Both the position numbers and the translations under genes were made by a program. From Cytophagaceae bacterium (GTDB taxonomy: Bacteria; Bacteroidota; Bacteroidia; Cytophagales; Spirosomataceae): 64,000 nt of DNA. Under the pieces are notes generated by a model. That model saw nothing but the letters and a program-made list of their open reading frames with translations, was not told the origin of the DNA and did not search any database. The DNA lies in contig JADKIR010000004.1 in assembly GCA_016722655.1 (NCBI GenBank), positions 1 to 64,000 of the forward strand, given 5' to 3'. Shown piece by piece: positions 10,701 through 18,817 of this stretch; the stretch's first letter is position 1, and every line of letters starts with the position of its first letter.

Positions 10701-13700
10701 GTTCTGTCAGTTCAGCTTTTTGGCAAAATTATGCTTTGGGAGATTCTCTTGAAATCCCAAATCATAATTTGGGTTCCGATTCCAGCTGGTATTTCAGGGC
10801 AAGAGTCGATTGTGAAAATTCTTCCTGCAATCTGGCGGTTTCAGAGGCCGTTCCGGTTGTTTTTCATCCAGAATTAAGTCTTGAAACCAATTTTTCTGAT
10901 TCAACCATCTGTGCCGGGTCATCAATTTTATTAACCGCAAGTGGCTGTAATGCCTCTTTGAAATGGAGCACAGGTGAGACTTCTTCTTCAATAACAATTT
11001 CTCCGGTAAGTTCTGGACCAGTTAAGGTCTCATGCAAAAATACCTGTGATTCAGTTTCTAAAACTTTCAATATCAATGTGGTGCCAGGGATTTCTGCACC
11101 AAATATTACAGTAAACAAAACTCGTTTTTGCCTTGGAGATACCATTTCAATTTCCGCAACCGACTGTGAAGGACAGGTGCTTTGGAGTAATAATTTGTCA
11201 GGAAATAATTTGAGATTGCCTGCCGAATCAAGTTTTAGCATATCGGCTCACTGTGTTTCACAGGAATGTAGTTCACCTGAAAGTCAGACAGTTAACATAA
11301 CCGTATTACCTCAAATAATTGCTGGCACCATTCAGGATTATACCCAAACCAATTGTGCGGGATTTAATCCTGCGACAATAAATAGTTTAGTAAATCCCAG
11401 TGGCGGAACCATCCAATGGCAAATGGCAGAAAATTGCTCTGCTTCCGAACCTAGCTGGGTGAATATTTCCGGAGCAAATGGCCTCACTTTCAACCCTTCA
11501 GCTTTAAATACGACCACCTGTTTCCGAAGGATGGTGTTTGATTCTTGTCAAACAGTATTTTCCAATGTCGTTACATTTCACATTGTGCCTGATCCGGTGG
11601 TTTCAGTTTCTGCTGATTTGGCTGAAGTTTGTTTTGGAAATTCAGTTTTGCTGACAAAAACTATTATCGGCGGGCAAGGAACCTGTCCTGTTCAGTGGCA
11701 AATCAATAAAGTTTCTGGTTCTGCCAGTTCAACTTTTTGGCAAAATTATGCCTTAAGTGATTCATTAGAAATTCCAAATCTAAATGTGGGAAATGATTCC
11801 ACCTGGTATTTCCGGGCAAGAGTCGATTGTGAAAATTCTTCCTGCAATCTGGCGGTTTCAGAAGCTGTTCCGGTTGTTTTTCATCCAGAATTAAGCCTTG
11901 AAACCAATTTTTCTGATTCCACCATCTGTGCCGGGTCATCTATTTTATTAACCGCAAATGGCTGTAAAGCTTCTTTGAAATGGAGCACAGGTGAGACTTC
12001 TACTTCAGTTATGCTTTCGCCTGAAAATTCAAGAATTATAAATGTTTCCTGCAAAAATTCCTGTGATTCGGTGTCTAAAACTTTCAATATCAATGTAGTG
12101 CCAGGGATTTCTGCACCAATTATTTCTGTAATCAAAACTCGTTTTTGCTTTGGAGATACCATTTCAATTTCCGCAACCGACTGTGAAGGACAGGTGGTTT
12201 GGAGTAATAATATGACAGGAAATAATCTGAGATTGTCGGCTGAATCGAGTTTCAGCATATCAGCTCACTGCGTTTCACAAGATTGTAGTTCACCTGAAAG
12301 TCAAATAGTTAACATAACCGTTTTACCTCAAATAATTGCTGGCACCATTCAGGATTATACCCAAACCAATTGTGCGGGATTTAATCCTTCGACCATAAAT
12401 AGTTTGACCAATTCCACAGGCGGAACCATCCAGTGGCAAATGGCAGAAAATTGCTCTGCTTCCGAACCTAGCTGGGTGAATATTTCCGGAGCAAATGGCC
12501 TCAGTTTCAACCCTTCAGCTTTAAATACGACCACCTGTTTCCGAAGGATGGTGTTTGATTCCTGCCAAACAGTGTTTTCTAATGTAGTCACTTACAATAT
12601 CGTACCTGATCCGGTGGTTTCGGTTTCTGCCGATTTGAATGAAGTCTGTTATGGATATTCAGTTTTACTTTCAAAATCTATTCTCGGCGGACAAGGAACT
12701 TGCCCTGTTCAGTGGCAAATCAATAAAGTTTCTGGTTCTGCCAGTTCAACTTTTTGGCAAAATTATGCCTTAAGTGATTCATTAGAAATTCCAAATCAAA
12801 ATGTGGGAAATGATTCCACCTGGTATTTCCGTGCAAGAGTCGATTGTGAAAATTCTTCCTGCAATCTGGCCGTTTCAGAGGCCGTTCCGGTTGTTTTTCG
12901 TCCAGAATTAAGTCTTGAAACCAAATTTTCTGATTCCACCATTTGTGCTGGTTCTTCTATTTTATTAACCGCAAGTGGCTGTAATGCCTCTTTGAAATGG
13001 AGCACAGGTGAGACTTCTTCTACAGTTATGCTTTCGCCTCAAAATTCAAGAATTATAACTGTTTCCTGCAAAAATTCCTGTGATTCAGTTTCTATAACTT
13101 TCAATATCAATGTTGTGCCAGGGATTTTAGCACCAAATATTACGGTAAACAAAACTCGTTTTTGCCTTGGTGATACCGTATCAATTTACGCAACCGGCTG
13201 TGAAGGGCAAGTGCTTTGGAGTAATAATATGACAGGAAACAATCTGAGATTGCCTGCCGAATCTAGTTTTAGCCTATCTGCCCACTGCATTTCACAAGAT
13301 TGTAGTTCACCTGAAAGTCAGACAGTTAACATCACCGTTTTACCTCAAATAATTGCTGGCACCATTCAGGATTATACTCAAACCAATTGTGCGGGATTTA
13401 ATCCTGGGACCATTAATAGTTTAACTTCTCCAAGTGGCGGTACCATCCAATGGCAAATGGCAGAAAATTGCTCTACTTCTGAACCTAGCTGGGTGAATAT
13501 TTCGGGGGCAAATGGTCTCACTTTCAACCCTTCCACATTAAATACAACTACTTGTTTCCGAAGAATGGTTTTTGATTCTTGTCAAACAGTATTTTCTAAT
13601 GTAGTCACTTACAATATCGTACCTGATCCGGTGGTTTCGGTTTCTACTGATTTGGCTGAAGTCTGTTTTGGAAATTCAGTTTTACTTTCAAAAACAATAA

Positions 13701-16700
13701 TCGGCGGACAAGGAAACTGCCCTGTTCAGTGGCAAATCAATAAAATTTCTGGTTCTGTCAGTTCCGCTTTTTGGCAAAATTATGCTTTGGGTGATTCATT
13801 AGAAATTCCTAATCAAAATTTGGGCTCCGATTCCACCTGGTATTTCAGGGCAAGAGTCGATTGTGAAAATTCTTCCTGCAATCTGGCCGTTTCAGAAGCG
13901 GTTTCAGTTGTTTTTCATCCAGAATTAAGTCTTGAAACCAATTTCTCTGATTCAACCACTTGTGCCGGGTCATCAATTTTATTGTCTGCAAATGGCTGTA
14001 ATGCCTCTTTGAAATGGAGCACAGGTGAAACTTCTACTTCAATCACGATTTCTCCGGTAAGTTCTGGACCAGTTAAGGTCTCTTGCAAAAATACCTGTGA
14101 TTCGCTTTTTAAAACTTTCAATATCAATGTGGTGCCAGGGATTTTAGCACCGATAAATGTCACTCCTGATTCAATTTTTGCTCCACAAACCTTAGAATTT
14201 TCAGCGATAGGACAAAACTTAAAATGGTTTTCAGATTCTACCAGTCATAATTTCAGTCTTACCGCACCTAGGTTTAATTCTCCTGGCAAATATACTATGT
14301 GGGTGAGTCAAACTATTGGCCAATGTGAAAGCCCAAGATTGAAAATTTCGTCAACTATTTTCGCTGCATTAGCAATAATTTCCCAACCTTTCAACCAATT
14401 AAATTGCAATGGAAACACCTCAGACTTTACAGTAAATGCCTCAGGTTCAGGCATATTAAATTATGAATGGTTTAGAAAAAGACCTGGTGAATTGCAATTT
14501 TCGAGCTTAAATGACGATTTGCCAAATATAGACAAATCAACAACCAATCAACTCAAAATCAGCAATGTAGGAAACACAGAGAATCCCGATGGAACACTTT
14601 ATTTATGCAAGGTTAAAGATTCTTTCTCTGAAATCTTGAGTGACTCGGTTTTGTTAAATGTTAATAAACTTACTGGAAATTTAGATAATCAGGAAAAATG
14701 TCTTACCCAAACATTTGATCTTAACCTGGCAAACAGTCATCAGATTCTAGGCGACCCAATTTCAACACAATGGCAATATAGAACTGGCACTGGAACCGAA
14801 TGGGATACTTTGAATAATAATTCAAATATTTCAGGCTCGGAAGGTACCCATTTGCAAATTTCATCACTTAACTTCGAAAATGCCGGGCAATATCGGTGTG
14901 CACTAAAATTTGCAAGCTCCACAGGAACTTGTGTTGAAACTACGGACCTCATGACTTTAAAAATCGGTGCCTACCCTACCGAACCTGAAGTTAATCGAGC
15001 ACAAGTTTGTCAAAACGAGAAATTAGAGCCCATCGAAATCAACCATAATTCTGATCTCGATGTGCTTTGGTTCACAACTTCAGAAAATGGTTTTACATAC
15101 AAAAAACAACCCAGTATCGGCACCGAAACACCCGGAGAGCAGGCTTTATGGTGTAGCCTTGTGAATGATTACGGCTGCGAAAGCAAACGTGTGAAAGTAC
15201 CGATAACAGTACATCCCCAACCCAATCCTCCAATAAATATTACCCCAAATACTCAGGAAGAAGGGAGCCCGCTCGTATTCAAAGCCGAAGGCGAAAATCT
15301 GAAATGGTACACCAGCCGAACAGGCAAAGCTTTCACAACTCAAAATCCTGAATATTCTAAAGTCGGAAAACATGATTATTATGTGAGTCAAACTAATTCC
15401 TTTGGTTGTGAATCAGACAGACTTTTGATTGTTTCAGAGATTGTTGAAGCATTTGGAATCGCAACGCAACCCACCAACCAAACTAATTGTGAGGGAAATA
15501 CTGTTACATTTTCGGTAAAATTAAAAGGGGAAAATTCGCCCAATTATCAATGGCAAATTAAAAATCAAGTTTCCGGTCAATTTGAAAATCTGGAAGGCGA
15601 AAATAACAAAGACCTGAAAATTGATAATGCCGGAGAAAAACCCTACACTGACGGCTCGGTTTTCAGATGTATGGTTAAAGAAAACCTGAAAGAATTGACC
15701 ACCAATGAGGTAAGTCTAAAAATCAATTCACTCAATTCAAAAATTGATGATATCAATATTTGTGAAAATACAGAGATTAATTTGAGTAAGGCAAAGGTCA
15801 AAATATCAGGAAAAACAAAGTCGGTGGAATGGCAATTGAAAGCGGGGAGTATTTATTCCACCGTTTTCATAGAGGCAGATTCGGCCTCGAAATTTATTCC
15901 GGAACAAAAAAATAACGGCAATTACAGATTGAGGGTAACTTTCCAGAATTCAGGTACATCTACCTGTATTCGCAACACCTCTGATTTCAAAATCAAGGTA
16001 AATCCGAAATCCGAAAATCCGGTTTGGGATATTTCAGAAGTATGTCAGTTTGAAAAATGGGATAAAATTGTAAAAGAATTATCACCCGGTTATCAATATT
16101 TTGATTTAGATACTTTACATATTTCTCAAAAAATGTTGGAAAATGCAGGAGAAAAGTCATTTTTGATAAAAAATACTACTGAAAAAGGCTGCGAATCTGA
16201 TTTTCTTAAAACAAAAGTCTTAGTTAAAGAGGCCCCAAACTTTGCTATTCAAGACACTATTGTTTCTTTTTGCAATTTCTCCGAACCTCAAAAATCACTT
16301 CAATTATTGGATCAAACCACCCGTTGGTATTCTGATACAGAAAGCGATTTTTTCACTGAAAACACCTTAAACTTAGATTCTCACACCGAAAACCAATTAT
16401 TTTTTGCCCGCATTCTGGGTAAAAATGTTTGTTTTTCAAAACCAATTAAAGTTGAATTCGTTTTTGTACCTTGTTATCAGGGAAAAAGTAAAATGGATAC
16501 TTGCCTTGCAGTTCAGCAGTCTAATTTAAACCCCAATGACTGGAATTATTTCTATGAAAAAAATGGAAAAATACTGACAGCAATTCATCCAACAGGGCAA
16601 AATTTGGGCTTGGTAAGTTTTGATTTTAGATTAAGCTCGCAAAATTTGATTTCAATTTTAAAAGATAGCCCTTTATTACCCAAATATTTTAATTTAAAAA

Positions 16701-17476
16701 CTTCCCGGCCATTTTCTAAACCTATAAAAATCAGAACTTATTTTTCAGAAACCGAAATCCTGAATTTTCCGGTCAAAAACCTTGATAGTGTTTGGGTTGT
16801 CAATTACTCCGGGTCCAATACTGACTGCGAATCCAGAAATAATCCCAACGAAAGTCAATACAAAATCCTGGGAAACACTAAGTTCAAAAATACTGATATT
16901 CAAGAATTTAAATACCTGGAGTTTACCACTATTTCAACAGGAGAATATGGTTTTTATGGCAACAATATCATACTTCCGGTGATTGAAGGCCAGAGAGATA
17001 AAAATGGAAACCCACAGATTTCGGTCAGGAATTTCCCTGAAAAAGGAAAGCTAATCATACAAAAAAGTAATGATGACAAAAATTGGGCTGATTGGATGAT
17101 CGACAAACCATTGGCGATCGACCTGCGGCCATTTACAGGAAAGAATCAATACCAATTGGTCTATATTTTTGAAAATGGATTGAAAATTACCCTAAACAAA
17201 ATCGAATTAGACTTCCTTGAAGTAAATGCCAAATGTGTAGTTTTTGACAATCCGACCACCAATCAGGGATTTATCAATCTGTATTTCAACCAATTAGACA
17301 AAAGCACACTAATATTTAATGATTTAAATGGTCAAATTATCGAAATTGATAAAATTCTTGACAAAAACGACCATTTCCGGATAGAATTCAAAAATCCATT
17401 GCATACCGGCACTTATTTTATCTTTGCAAAAAATATTAATGGAGAAGCTTGTAGTCAGAAAGTTATAGTGAGATGA
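3236..17476 (+). CDS. Giant Ig-like repeat protein with T9SS sorting domain, frameshifted
   Basis: I read 3236-17476 as one gene of about 4,747 codons whose frame is broken at three places by single missing bases. One T is lost near 4501-4503, where GATTT should be GATTTT. One A is lost at 9827/9828 and one C at 9836/9837; both are seen by comparison with the sister repeats. The three losses sum to one codon, so the last part returns to the starting frame. The product has a signal peptide (MKRIFITLVVLLSTYYGFTQ), about 1,270 residues of Ig-like and SprB-like domains, seven 339-residue repeats, more Ig-like domains and a C-terminal T9SS type A sorting domain. It is expected to be secreted and surface-attached as an adhesin or gliding-type protein. 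Whether the breaks are biological or sequencing error is open. Confidence 0.82.
4621..9867 (+). CDS. Giant protein, middle frame (Ig-like, SprB-like and repeats 1-3)
   Basis: The meaningful reading starts at about 4501, upstream of the first ATG at 4621, because the residues before that ATG continue the Ig-like pattern (GSSPIPDFTEIIGEIF). It holds several Ig-like domains with the Cys/Trp/Cys spacing (for example CEGESHTFTVNYEGDGPYFYQWY) and a SprB-like repeat at about 6020-6210 (SCLGRNDGKIEI ... LSPGIYNLKITDKEGC). The first three 339-residue repeats start near 7041. Coherence is lost at about 9827, where VSEAVPVVFHPE of the other repeats is read as VSKLFGCFSSRIK before the stop. Confidence 0.8.
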   Translation: MPANIPPGNYNLQFFTKNPYCFSDTSILNIEIKTPISISTSETNANLCEGESHTFTVNYEGDGPYFYQWYKNEIPINGETNQDLKIEDLRETHEGNYAVNVEGFCGNETKFLGSVEVLPPTHIVTQPSPVRVCENGNASFSVEATGSGILHYQWFINNNPVGTDSSGLKIPIADISQNQAEIKCKITSDCGNGIFTDTVLLTVIPLPVTPMIDEIVGFCQNENPATLTAGALPNHTLRWFDTHQNILTSPQIVINQSGTRTFYVNQTDTNQCQSPLKAFEVEVSPSFGLEVFSDKNFICPAGNFNNKINIESRIEPESITAEIFKFYQNGIFNSENLAGSFEGNTSGIFKIIAKKGFCEIADSIQINSIFSELNTSPLASDVSVCQNNSVDLMANSEYQNGEYYWWESQNSPISNHQGSSLTTESISTNQKYYVSYVKSNSESQTCESPRKEISVDLKQNIRATIVVSNISCLGRNDGKIEINAESIALPLRYELNDTITNNLGIFENLSPGIYNLKITDKEGCNVDTTLIIEINSGPEFSTQPANITRCKGNTATISFSGNNYNSIIWEKKLPGESSFSIISGANSSVLNLSNIGNSTNPHGTVFRVKISNGICEMVSNEAILSVNSVSPTNSTNSFCENSNNVIDLQNISIVGNISTFQWENRSGTTGPWNSINNANDSILVFQNIQRNHAGYYRAKITFDNGNGNSCVINTTTSTGFRIIVDTLQIPVLSDDLYICSGNSAMLSVSNCTGNILWSNGQTLSSILVSPNHSTKYAVSCTNNSCVAYSSDSLLVTVLENAETAPIIYSEKLNYCLGDTISISATGCEGQVVWNNNMTGNNLRLPANSSFNISAHCISQDCSSPESQTVNITVLPQIIAGTIQDYTQTNCAGFNPATINSLVNPSGGTIQWQMAENCSASEPSWVNISGANGLTFNPSALNTTTCFRRMVFDSCQTVFSNVVTFHIVPDPVVSVSADLNEVCFGNSVLLTKTVIGGQVTCPVQWQINKISGSVSSTFWQNYALSDSLEIPNLNVGNDSIWYFRARVDCENSSCNLAVSEAVPVVFHPELILETNFSDSTICAGSSILLTASACNASLKWSTGETSSSITISPVSSGPVKVSCKNTCDSVSKTFNINVVPGISAPNITVNKTRFCFGDTISISANGCEGQVVWSNNMTGNNLRLSAESSFSISAHCASQDCSSPESQTVNITVLPQIIAGTIQDYTQSNCAGFNPATINSLTDRSGGTIQWQMAENCSASEPNWENISGANSLTFNPSALNTTTCFRRMVFDSCQTVFSNVVTYNIVPDPVVSVSTDLAEVCFGNSVLLSKTIIGGQGNCPVQWQINKVSGSASSTFWQNYALEDSLEIPNQNLGNDSTWYFRARVDCENSSCNLAVSEAVLVVFHPKLSLETNFSDSTICAGSSIILTANGCKASLKWSTGETSSTVMLSPENSRIITVSCKNSCDSLSKTFNINVVPGISAPNITVNKTRFCFGDTISISATGCEGQVVWNNNMTGNNLRLPANSSFNISAHCISQDCSSPESQTVNITVLPQIIAGTIQDYTQTNCAGFNPATINSLVNPSGGTIQWQMAENCSASEPSWVNISGANGLTFNPSALNTTTCFRRMVFDSCQTVFSNVVTFHIVPDPVVSVSADLAEVCFGNSVLLTKIIIGGQGTCPVQWQINKVSGSVSSAFWQNYALGDSLEIPNHNLGSDSSWYFRARVDCENSSCNLAVSKLFGCFSSRIKP
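7041..14150 (+). repeat. Seven tandem 1,017-bp coding repeats
   Basis: The landmark AGATACC occurs at 7071, 8088, 9105, 10120, 11137, 12154 and 13171 (the last copy begins TGATACC). Spacings are 1017, 1017, 1015, 1017, 1017 and 1017. Each 339-residue unit contains four Ig-like modules of about 85 residues. They begin near CFGDTISISATGCEGQVVW, TQTNCAGFNP, ADLNEVCFGNSVLLTK and NFSDSTICAGSSILLTA, and each has paired cysteines. Bases 7071-7554 and 9105-9588 are identical by eye. The single 1,015-base unit is the one with the two missing bases. Confidence 0.95.
9716..17476 (+). CDS. Giant protein, C-terminal frame (repeats 4-7, T9SS tail)
   Basis: Coherent coding starts at about 9838 with VVFHPELSLETNFSDS; the first 40 or so residues from 9716 are out-of-frame. 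It carries repeats 4 to 7, then from about 14150 a series of Ig_7/CHU_C-type domains with CESPRL, YYVSQTNSFGCESDR and similar segments. The last 75 residues (VVFDNPTTNQGFINLYF ... GTYFIFAKNINGE ... KVIVR) form a typical T9SS type A sorting domain, with strands around a GTYF turn and a basic end. The protein should cross the outer membrane by T9SS and be released or anchored by the sortase-like PorU step. Confidence 0.85.
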   Translation: MLWEILLKSQIIIWVPIPAGISGQESIVKILPAIWRFRSCSVVFHPELSLETNFSDSTICAGSSILLTASACKASLKWSTGETSTSVMLSPENSRIINVSCKNSCDSVSKTFNINVVPGISAPIISVIKTRFCFGDTISISATGCEGQVVWSNNMTGNNLRLSAESSFSISAHCASQDCSSPESQTVNITVLPQIIAGTIQDYTQTNCAGFNPSTINSLVNPSGGTIQWQMAENCSASEPSWVNISGANGLTFNPSALNTTTCFRRMVFDSCQTVFSNVVTFHIVPDPVVSVSSDLAEVCFGNSVLLTKIIIGGQGTCPVQWQINKVSGSVSSAFWQNYALGDSLEIPNHNLGSDSSWYFRARVDCENSSCNLAVSEAVPVVFHPELSLETNFSDSTICAGSSILLTASGCNASLKWSTGETSSSITISPVSSGPVKVSCKNTCDSVSKTFNINVVPGISAPNITVNKTRFCLGDTISISATDCEGQVLWSNNLSGNNLRLPAESSFSISAHCVSQECSSPESQTVNITVLPQIIAGTIQDYTQTNCAGFNPATINSLVNPSGGTIQWQMAENCSASEPSWVNISGANGLTFNPSALNTTTCFRRMVFDSCQTVFSNVVTFHIVPDPVVSVSADLAEVCFGNSVLLTKTIIGGQGTCPVQWQINKVSGSASSTFWQNYALSDSLEIPNLNVGNDSTWYFRARVDCENSSCNLAVSEAVPVVFHPELSLETNFSDSTICAGSSILLTANGCKASLKWSTGETSTSVMLSPENSRIINVSCKNSCDSVSKTFNINVVPGISAPIISVIKTRFCFGDTISISATDCEGQVVWSNNMTGNNLRLSAESSFSISAHCVSQDCSSPESQIVNITVLPQIIAGTIQDYTQTNCAGFNPSTINSLTNSTGGTIQWQMAENCSASEPSWVNISGANGLSFNPSALNTTTCFRRMVFDSCQTVFSNVVTYNIVPDPVVSVSADLNEVCYGYSVLLSKSILGGQGTCPVQWQINKVSGSASSTFWQNYALSDSLEIPNQNVGNDSTWYFRARVDCENSSCNLAVSEAVPVVFRPELSLETKFSDSTICAGSSILLTASGCNASLKWSTGETSSTVMLSPQNSRIITVSCKNSCDSVSITFNINVVPGILAPNITVNKTRFCLGDTVSIYATGCEGQVLWSNNMTGNNLRLPAESSFSLSAHCISQDCSSPESQTVNITVLPQIIAGTIQDYTQTNCAGFNPGTINSLTSPSGGTIQWQMAENCSTSEPSWVNISGANGLTFNPSTLNTTTCFRRMVFDSCQTVFSNVVTYNIVPDPVVSVSTDLAEVCFGNSVLLSKTIIGGQGNCPVQWQINKISGSVSSAFWQNYALGDSLEIPNQNLGSDSTWYFRARVDCENSSCNLAVSEAVSVVFHPELSLETNFSDSTTCAGSSILLSANGCNASLKWSTGETSTSITISPVSSGPVKVSCKNTCDSLFKTFNINVVPGILAPINVTPDSIFAPQTLEFSAIGQNLKWFSDSTSHNFSLTAPRFNSPGKYTMWVSQTIGQCESPRLKISSTIFAALAIISQPFNQLNCNGNTSDFTVNASGSGILNYEWFRKRPGELQFSSLNDDLPNIDKSTTNQLKISNVGNTENPDGTLYLCKVKDSFSEILSDSVLLNVNKLTGNLDNQEKCLTQTFDLNLANSHQILGDPISTQWQYRTGTGTEWDTLNNNSNISGSEGTHLQISSLNFENAGQYRCALKFASSTGTCVETTDLMTLKIGAYPTEPEVNRAQVCQNEKLEPIEINHNSDLDVLWFTTSENGFTYKKQPSIGTETPGEQALWCSLVNDYGCESKRVKVPITVHPQPNPPINITPNTQEEGSPLVFKAEGENLKWYTSRTGKAFTTQNPEYSKVGKHDYYVSQTNSFGCESDRLLIVSEIVEAFGIATQPTNQTNCEGNTVTFSVKLKGENSPNYQWQIKNQVSGQFENLEGENNKDLKIDNAGEKPYTDGSVFRCMVKENLKELTTNEVSLKINSLNSKIDDINICENTEINLSKAKVKISGKTKSVEWQLKAGSIYSTVFIEADSASKFIPEQKNNGNYRLRVTFQNSGTSTCIRNTSDFKIKVNPKSENPVWDISEVCQFEKWDKIVKELSPGYQYFDLDTLHISQKMLENAGEKSFLIKNTTEKGCESDFLKTKVLVKEAPNFAIQDTIVSFCNFSEPQKSLQLLDQTTRWYSDTESDFFTENTLNLDSHTENQLFFARILGKNVCFSKPIKVEFVFVPCYQGKSKMDTCLAVQQSNLNPNDWNYFYEKNGKILTAIHPTGQNLGLVSFDFRLSSQNLISILKDSPLLPKYFNLKTSRPFSKPIKIRTYFSETEILNFPVKNLDSVWVVNYSGSNTDCESRNNPNESQYKILGNTKFKNTDIQEFKYLEFTTISTGEYGFYGNNIILPVIEGQRDKNGNPQISVRNFPEKGKLIIQKSNDDKNWADWMIDKPLAIDLRPFTGKNQYQLVYIFENGLKITLNKIELDFLEVNAKCVVFDNPTTNQGFINLYFNQLDKSTLIFNDLNGQIIEIDKILDKNDHFRIEFKNPLHTGTYFIFAKNINGEACSQKVIVR

Positions 17477-17519
17477 TGTTATTTAGGTTTCAGAAAAAAA
17501 AGTTTTTCGGTAGAAAAAA

Positions 17520-17549
17520 GTGGCCAAAAACAATTTCGGTTTTGGCCAC
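17520..17549 (-). terminator. Terminator of the 17.6-18.5 kb gene
   Basis: GTGGCCAAAA (17520-17529) and TTTTGGCCAC (17540-17549) form a perfect 10-bp stem with a 10-base loop. On the minus strand it is followed by TTTTTT, so it mainly stops the minus-strand gene. It may also serve the convergent giant gene. Confidence 0.85.
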
Positions 17550-17558
17550 ATTCCTCGT

Positions 17559-18458
17559 TTATTTACAAACTTCTGTAAGTTTATCTTCGATATAACCCGG
17601 CGTGGAAACAATCTTCATAAACTGGCTCATTGTAAGATCCGGAAACGACAAGGCAATCCTAAATCTGCCGTGCAACATATACACTTTATTGCCCACTACA
17701 AGCATTTCATAAGGCAAAAATGCAGTGTGTTTAGGGCTTGAAAGGTCAATTTTCGGCATAAATAACCGCTCTCCGTCTGCACCACTGAGGGCAAATCCAT
17801 AAAGCACCATTTTTTCGCCATTAAGTTTCACATCATAAACCTTCCTAACGTCTTTTACTCCTGATTTTAAATTTGCCTCAATCGTACTAATCGCCTCTTC
17901 AAAGCTCGCAAATTCTTTGATTTTGACGTTGTCTTTGAAGTACGGCATTCCGGCCATGTAATGATATTTTTTGAGCTCAACCACATCAATTCCTTTTTTT
18001 GAGCCAAAATCTTTAATGGCTTCATCGTCAAACTCCGAAAGTGCAGTTTTCATTTTAGCAGAAAACCGTTCATAATTTGCCGCAACTGACTCCCAGTTTT
18101 CGGTAAAATAGGCCCTACCCCAATAAGCAGGATTGGTATAACTTACCAACACTTTTCCGTTTTCGGCAGTCAAAGCCACTCTCAGGGCGAGAGCAAAACC
18201 TTTAAATCCACCGATTTTTTTTACAGCTGCTGCCAAATCATCATTACTAACGGCAATCACCACCCGGTCTTTTCCCGAGACAGGTTTGTAGGCACCTTCC
18301 ACCCTAAATCCGTTGGCTTTTAGCTTTTCAAGAACAGTTTTTTCCACCACATCAATCGATGAAGCAGACGAACCCGCAAGAATATATGGTTTTAGTTTTT
18401 GGCCGGTTGCATTGGCAAAAACCAATAAAGCGATAGTTAATAAATATAGTTTTTTCAT
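17559..18458 (-). CDS. Secreted hypothetical protein
   Basis: A 299-residue protein with a clear Sec signal peptide (MKKLYLLTIALLVFANATGQ). The mature part has an alpha/beta feel: a segment about 35-110 (VEKTVLEKLKANGFRVEGAY ... ALALRVALTAENGKVLVSYTNP) loosely resembles DUF302-type domains, but I would not assign the family. The second half has no motif I recognise. It is convergent with the giant gene and divergent from the S46 peptidase gene, with its own terminator. It is probably periplasmic, of unknown function. Confidence 0.8.
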   Translation of the reverse strand: MKKLYLLTIALLVFANATGQKLKPYILAGSSASSIDVVEKTVLEKLKANGFRVEGAYKPVSGKDRVVIAVSNDDLAAAVKKIGGFKGFALALRVALTAENGKVLVSYTNPAYWGRAYFTENWESVAANYERFSAKMKTALSEFDDEAIKDFGSKKGIDVVELKKYHYMAGMPYFKDNVKIKEFASFEEAISTIEANLKSGVKDVRKVYDVKLNGEKMVLYGFALSGADGERLFMPKIDLSSPKHTAFLPYEMLVVGNKVYMLHGRFRIALSFPDLTMSQFMKIVSTPGYIEDKLTEVCK

Positions 18459-18817
18459 AGAAAGTATTTTTATTCAAATTTAATCAAGTCATCAAACTTT
18501 TGTTCTTTTTTATTCGAAAAATTTAACACCAAACTTATTCATTATTAAATGTTTATACATATTAAGTCAAAACAATTTAGAATATTTTCTTTTAAAATTT
18601 TGTAGTGAAAAATAGTTAAAAAAAAAGATTTTTTTCCGGGTCAAAATCCTAATTTTTTTTAAGTCAAATAAAAGTTGGTTGCTATTAAAACTTCAGGATA
18701 ATTTGTAAAAAATTATGTCCTGCTCAATTTTACATTTATTTTTAAGTAAAATTGCACTATGCACTTTTGCGAAATATTTTAACAAACTAATATTCAAATA
18801 TTTATATATCATTTATA
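18459..18817. promoter_or_regulatory. Divergent intergenic region, 359 bases
   Basis: This very AT-rich gap separates two divergent secreted-protein genes and should hold both promoters. CAAATTTA at 18475-18482 is, on the minus strand, TAAATTTG, a match to the -7 box for the 18458 gene. No clean box is seen for the S46 gene; the nearest is CACTTTTGC at about 18762-18770. No open frame is supported. Confidence 0.4.

Noticed and set aside
7041..14150. CRISPR or mobile-element array
   Set aside because: The repeat unit is 1,017 bp, coding and divisible by three, without spacers, terminal inverted repeats or transposase.
7815..14163. Repeated 125-residue minus-strand frames in the giant gene (7815-8192, 8832-9224, 9847-10224 and others)
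   Set aside because: They recur only because the plus-strand repeat recurs. The plus frame has the secretion ends and Ig-like pattern; the minus frames have none.
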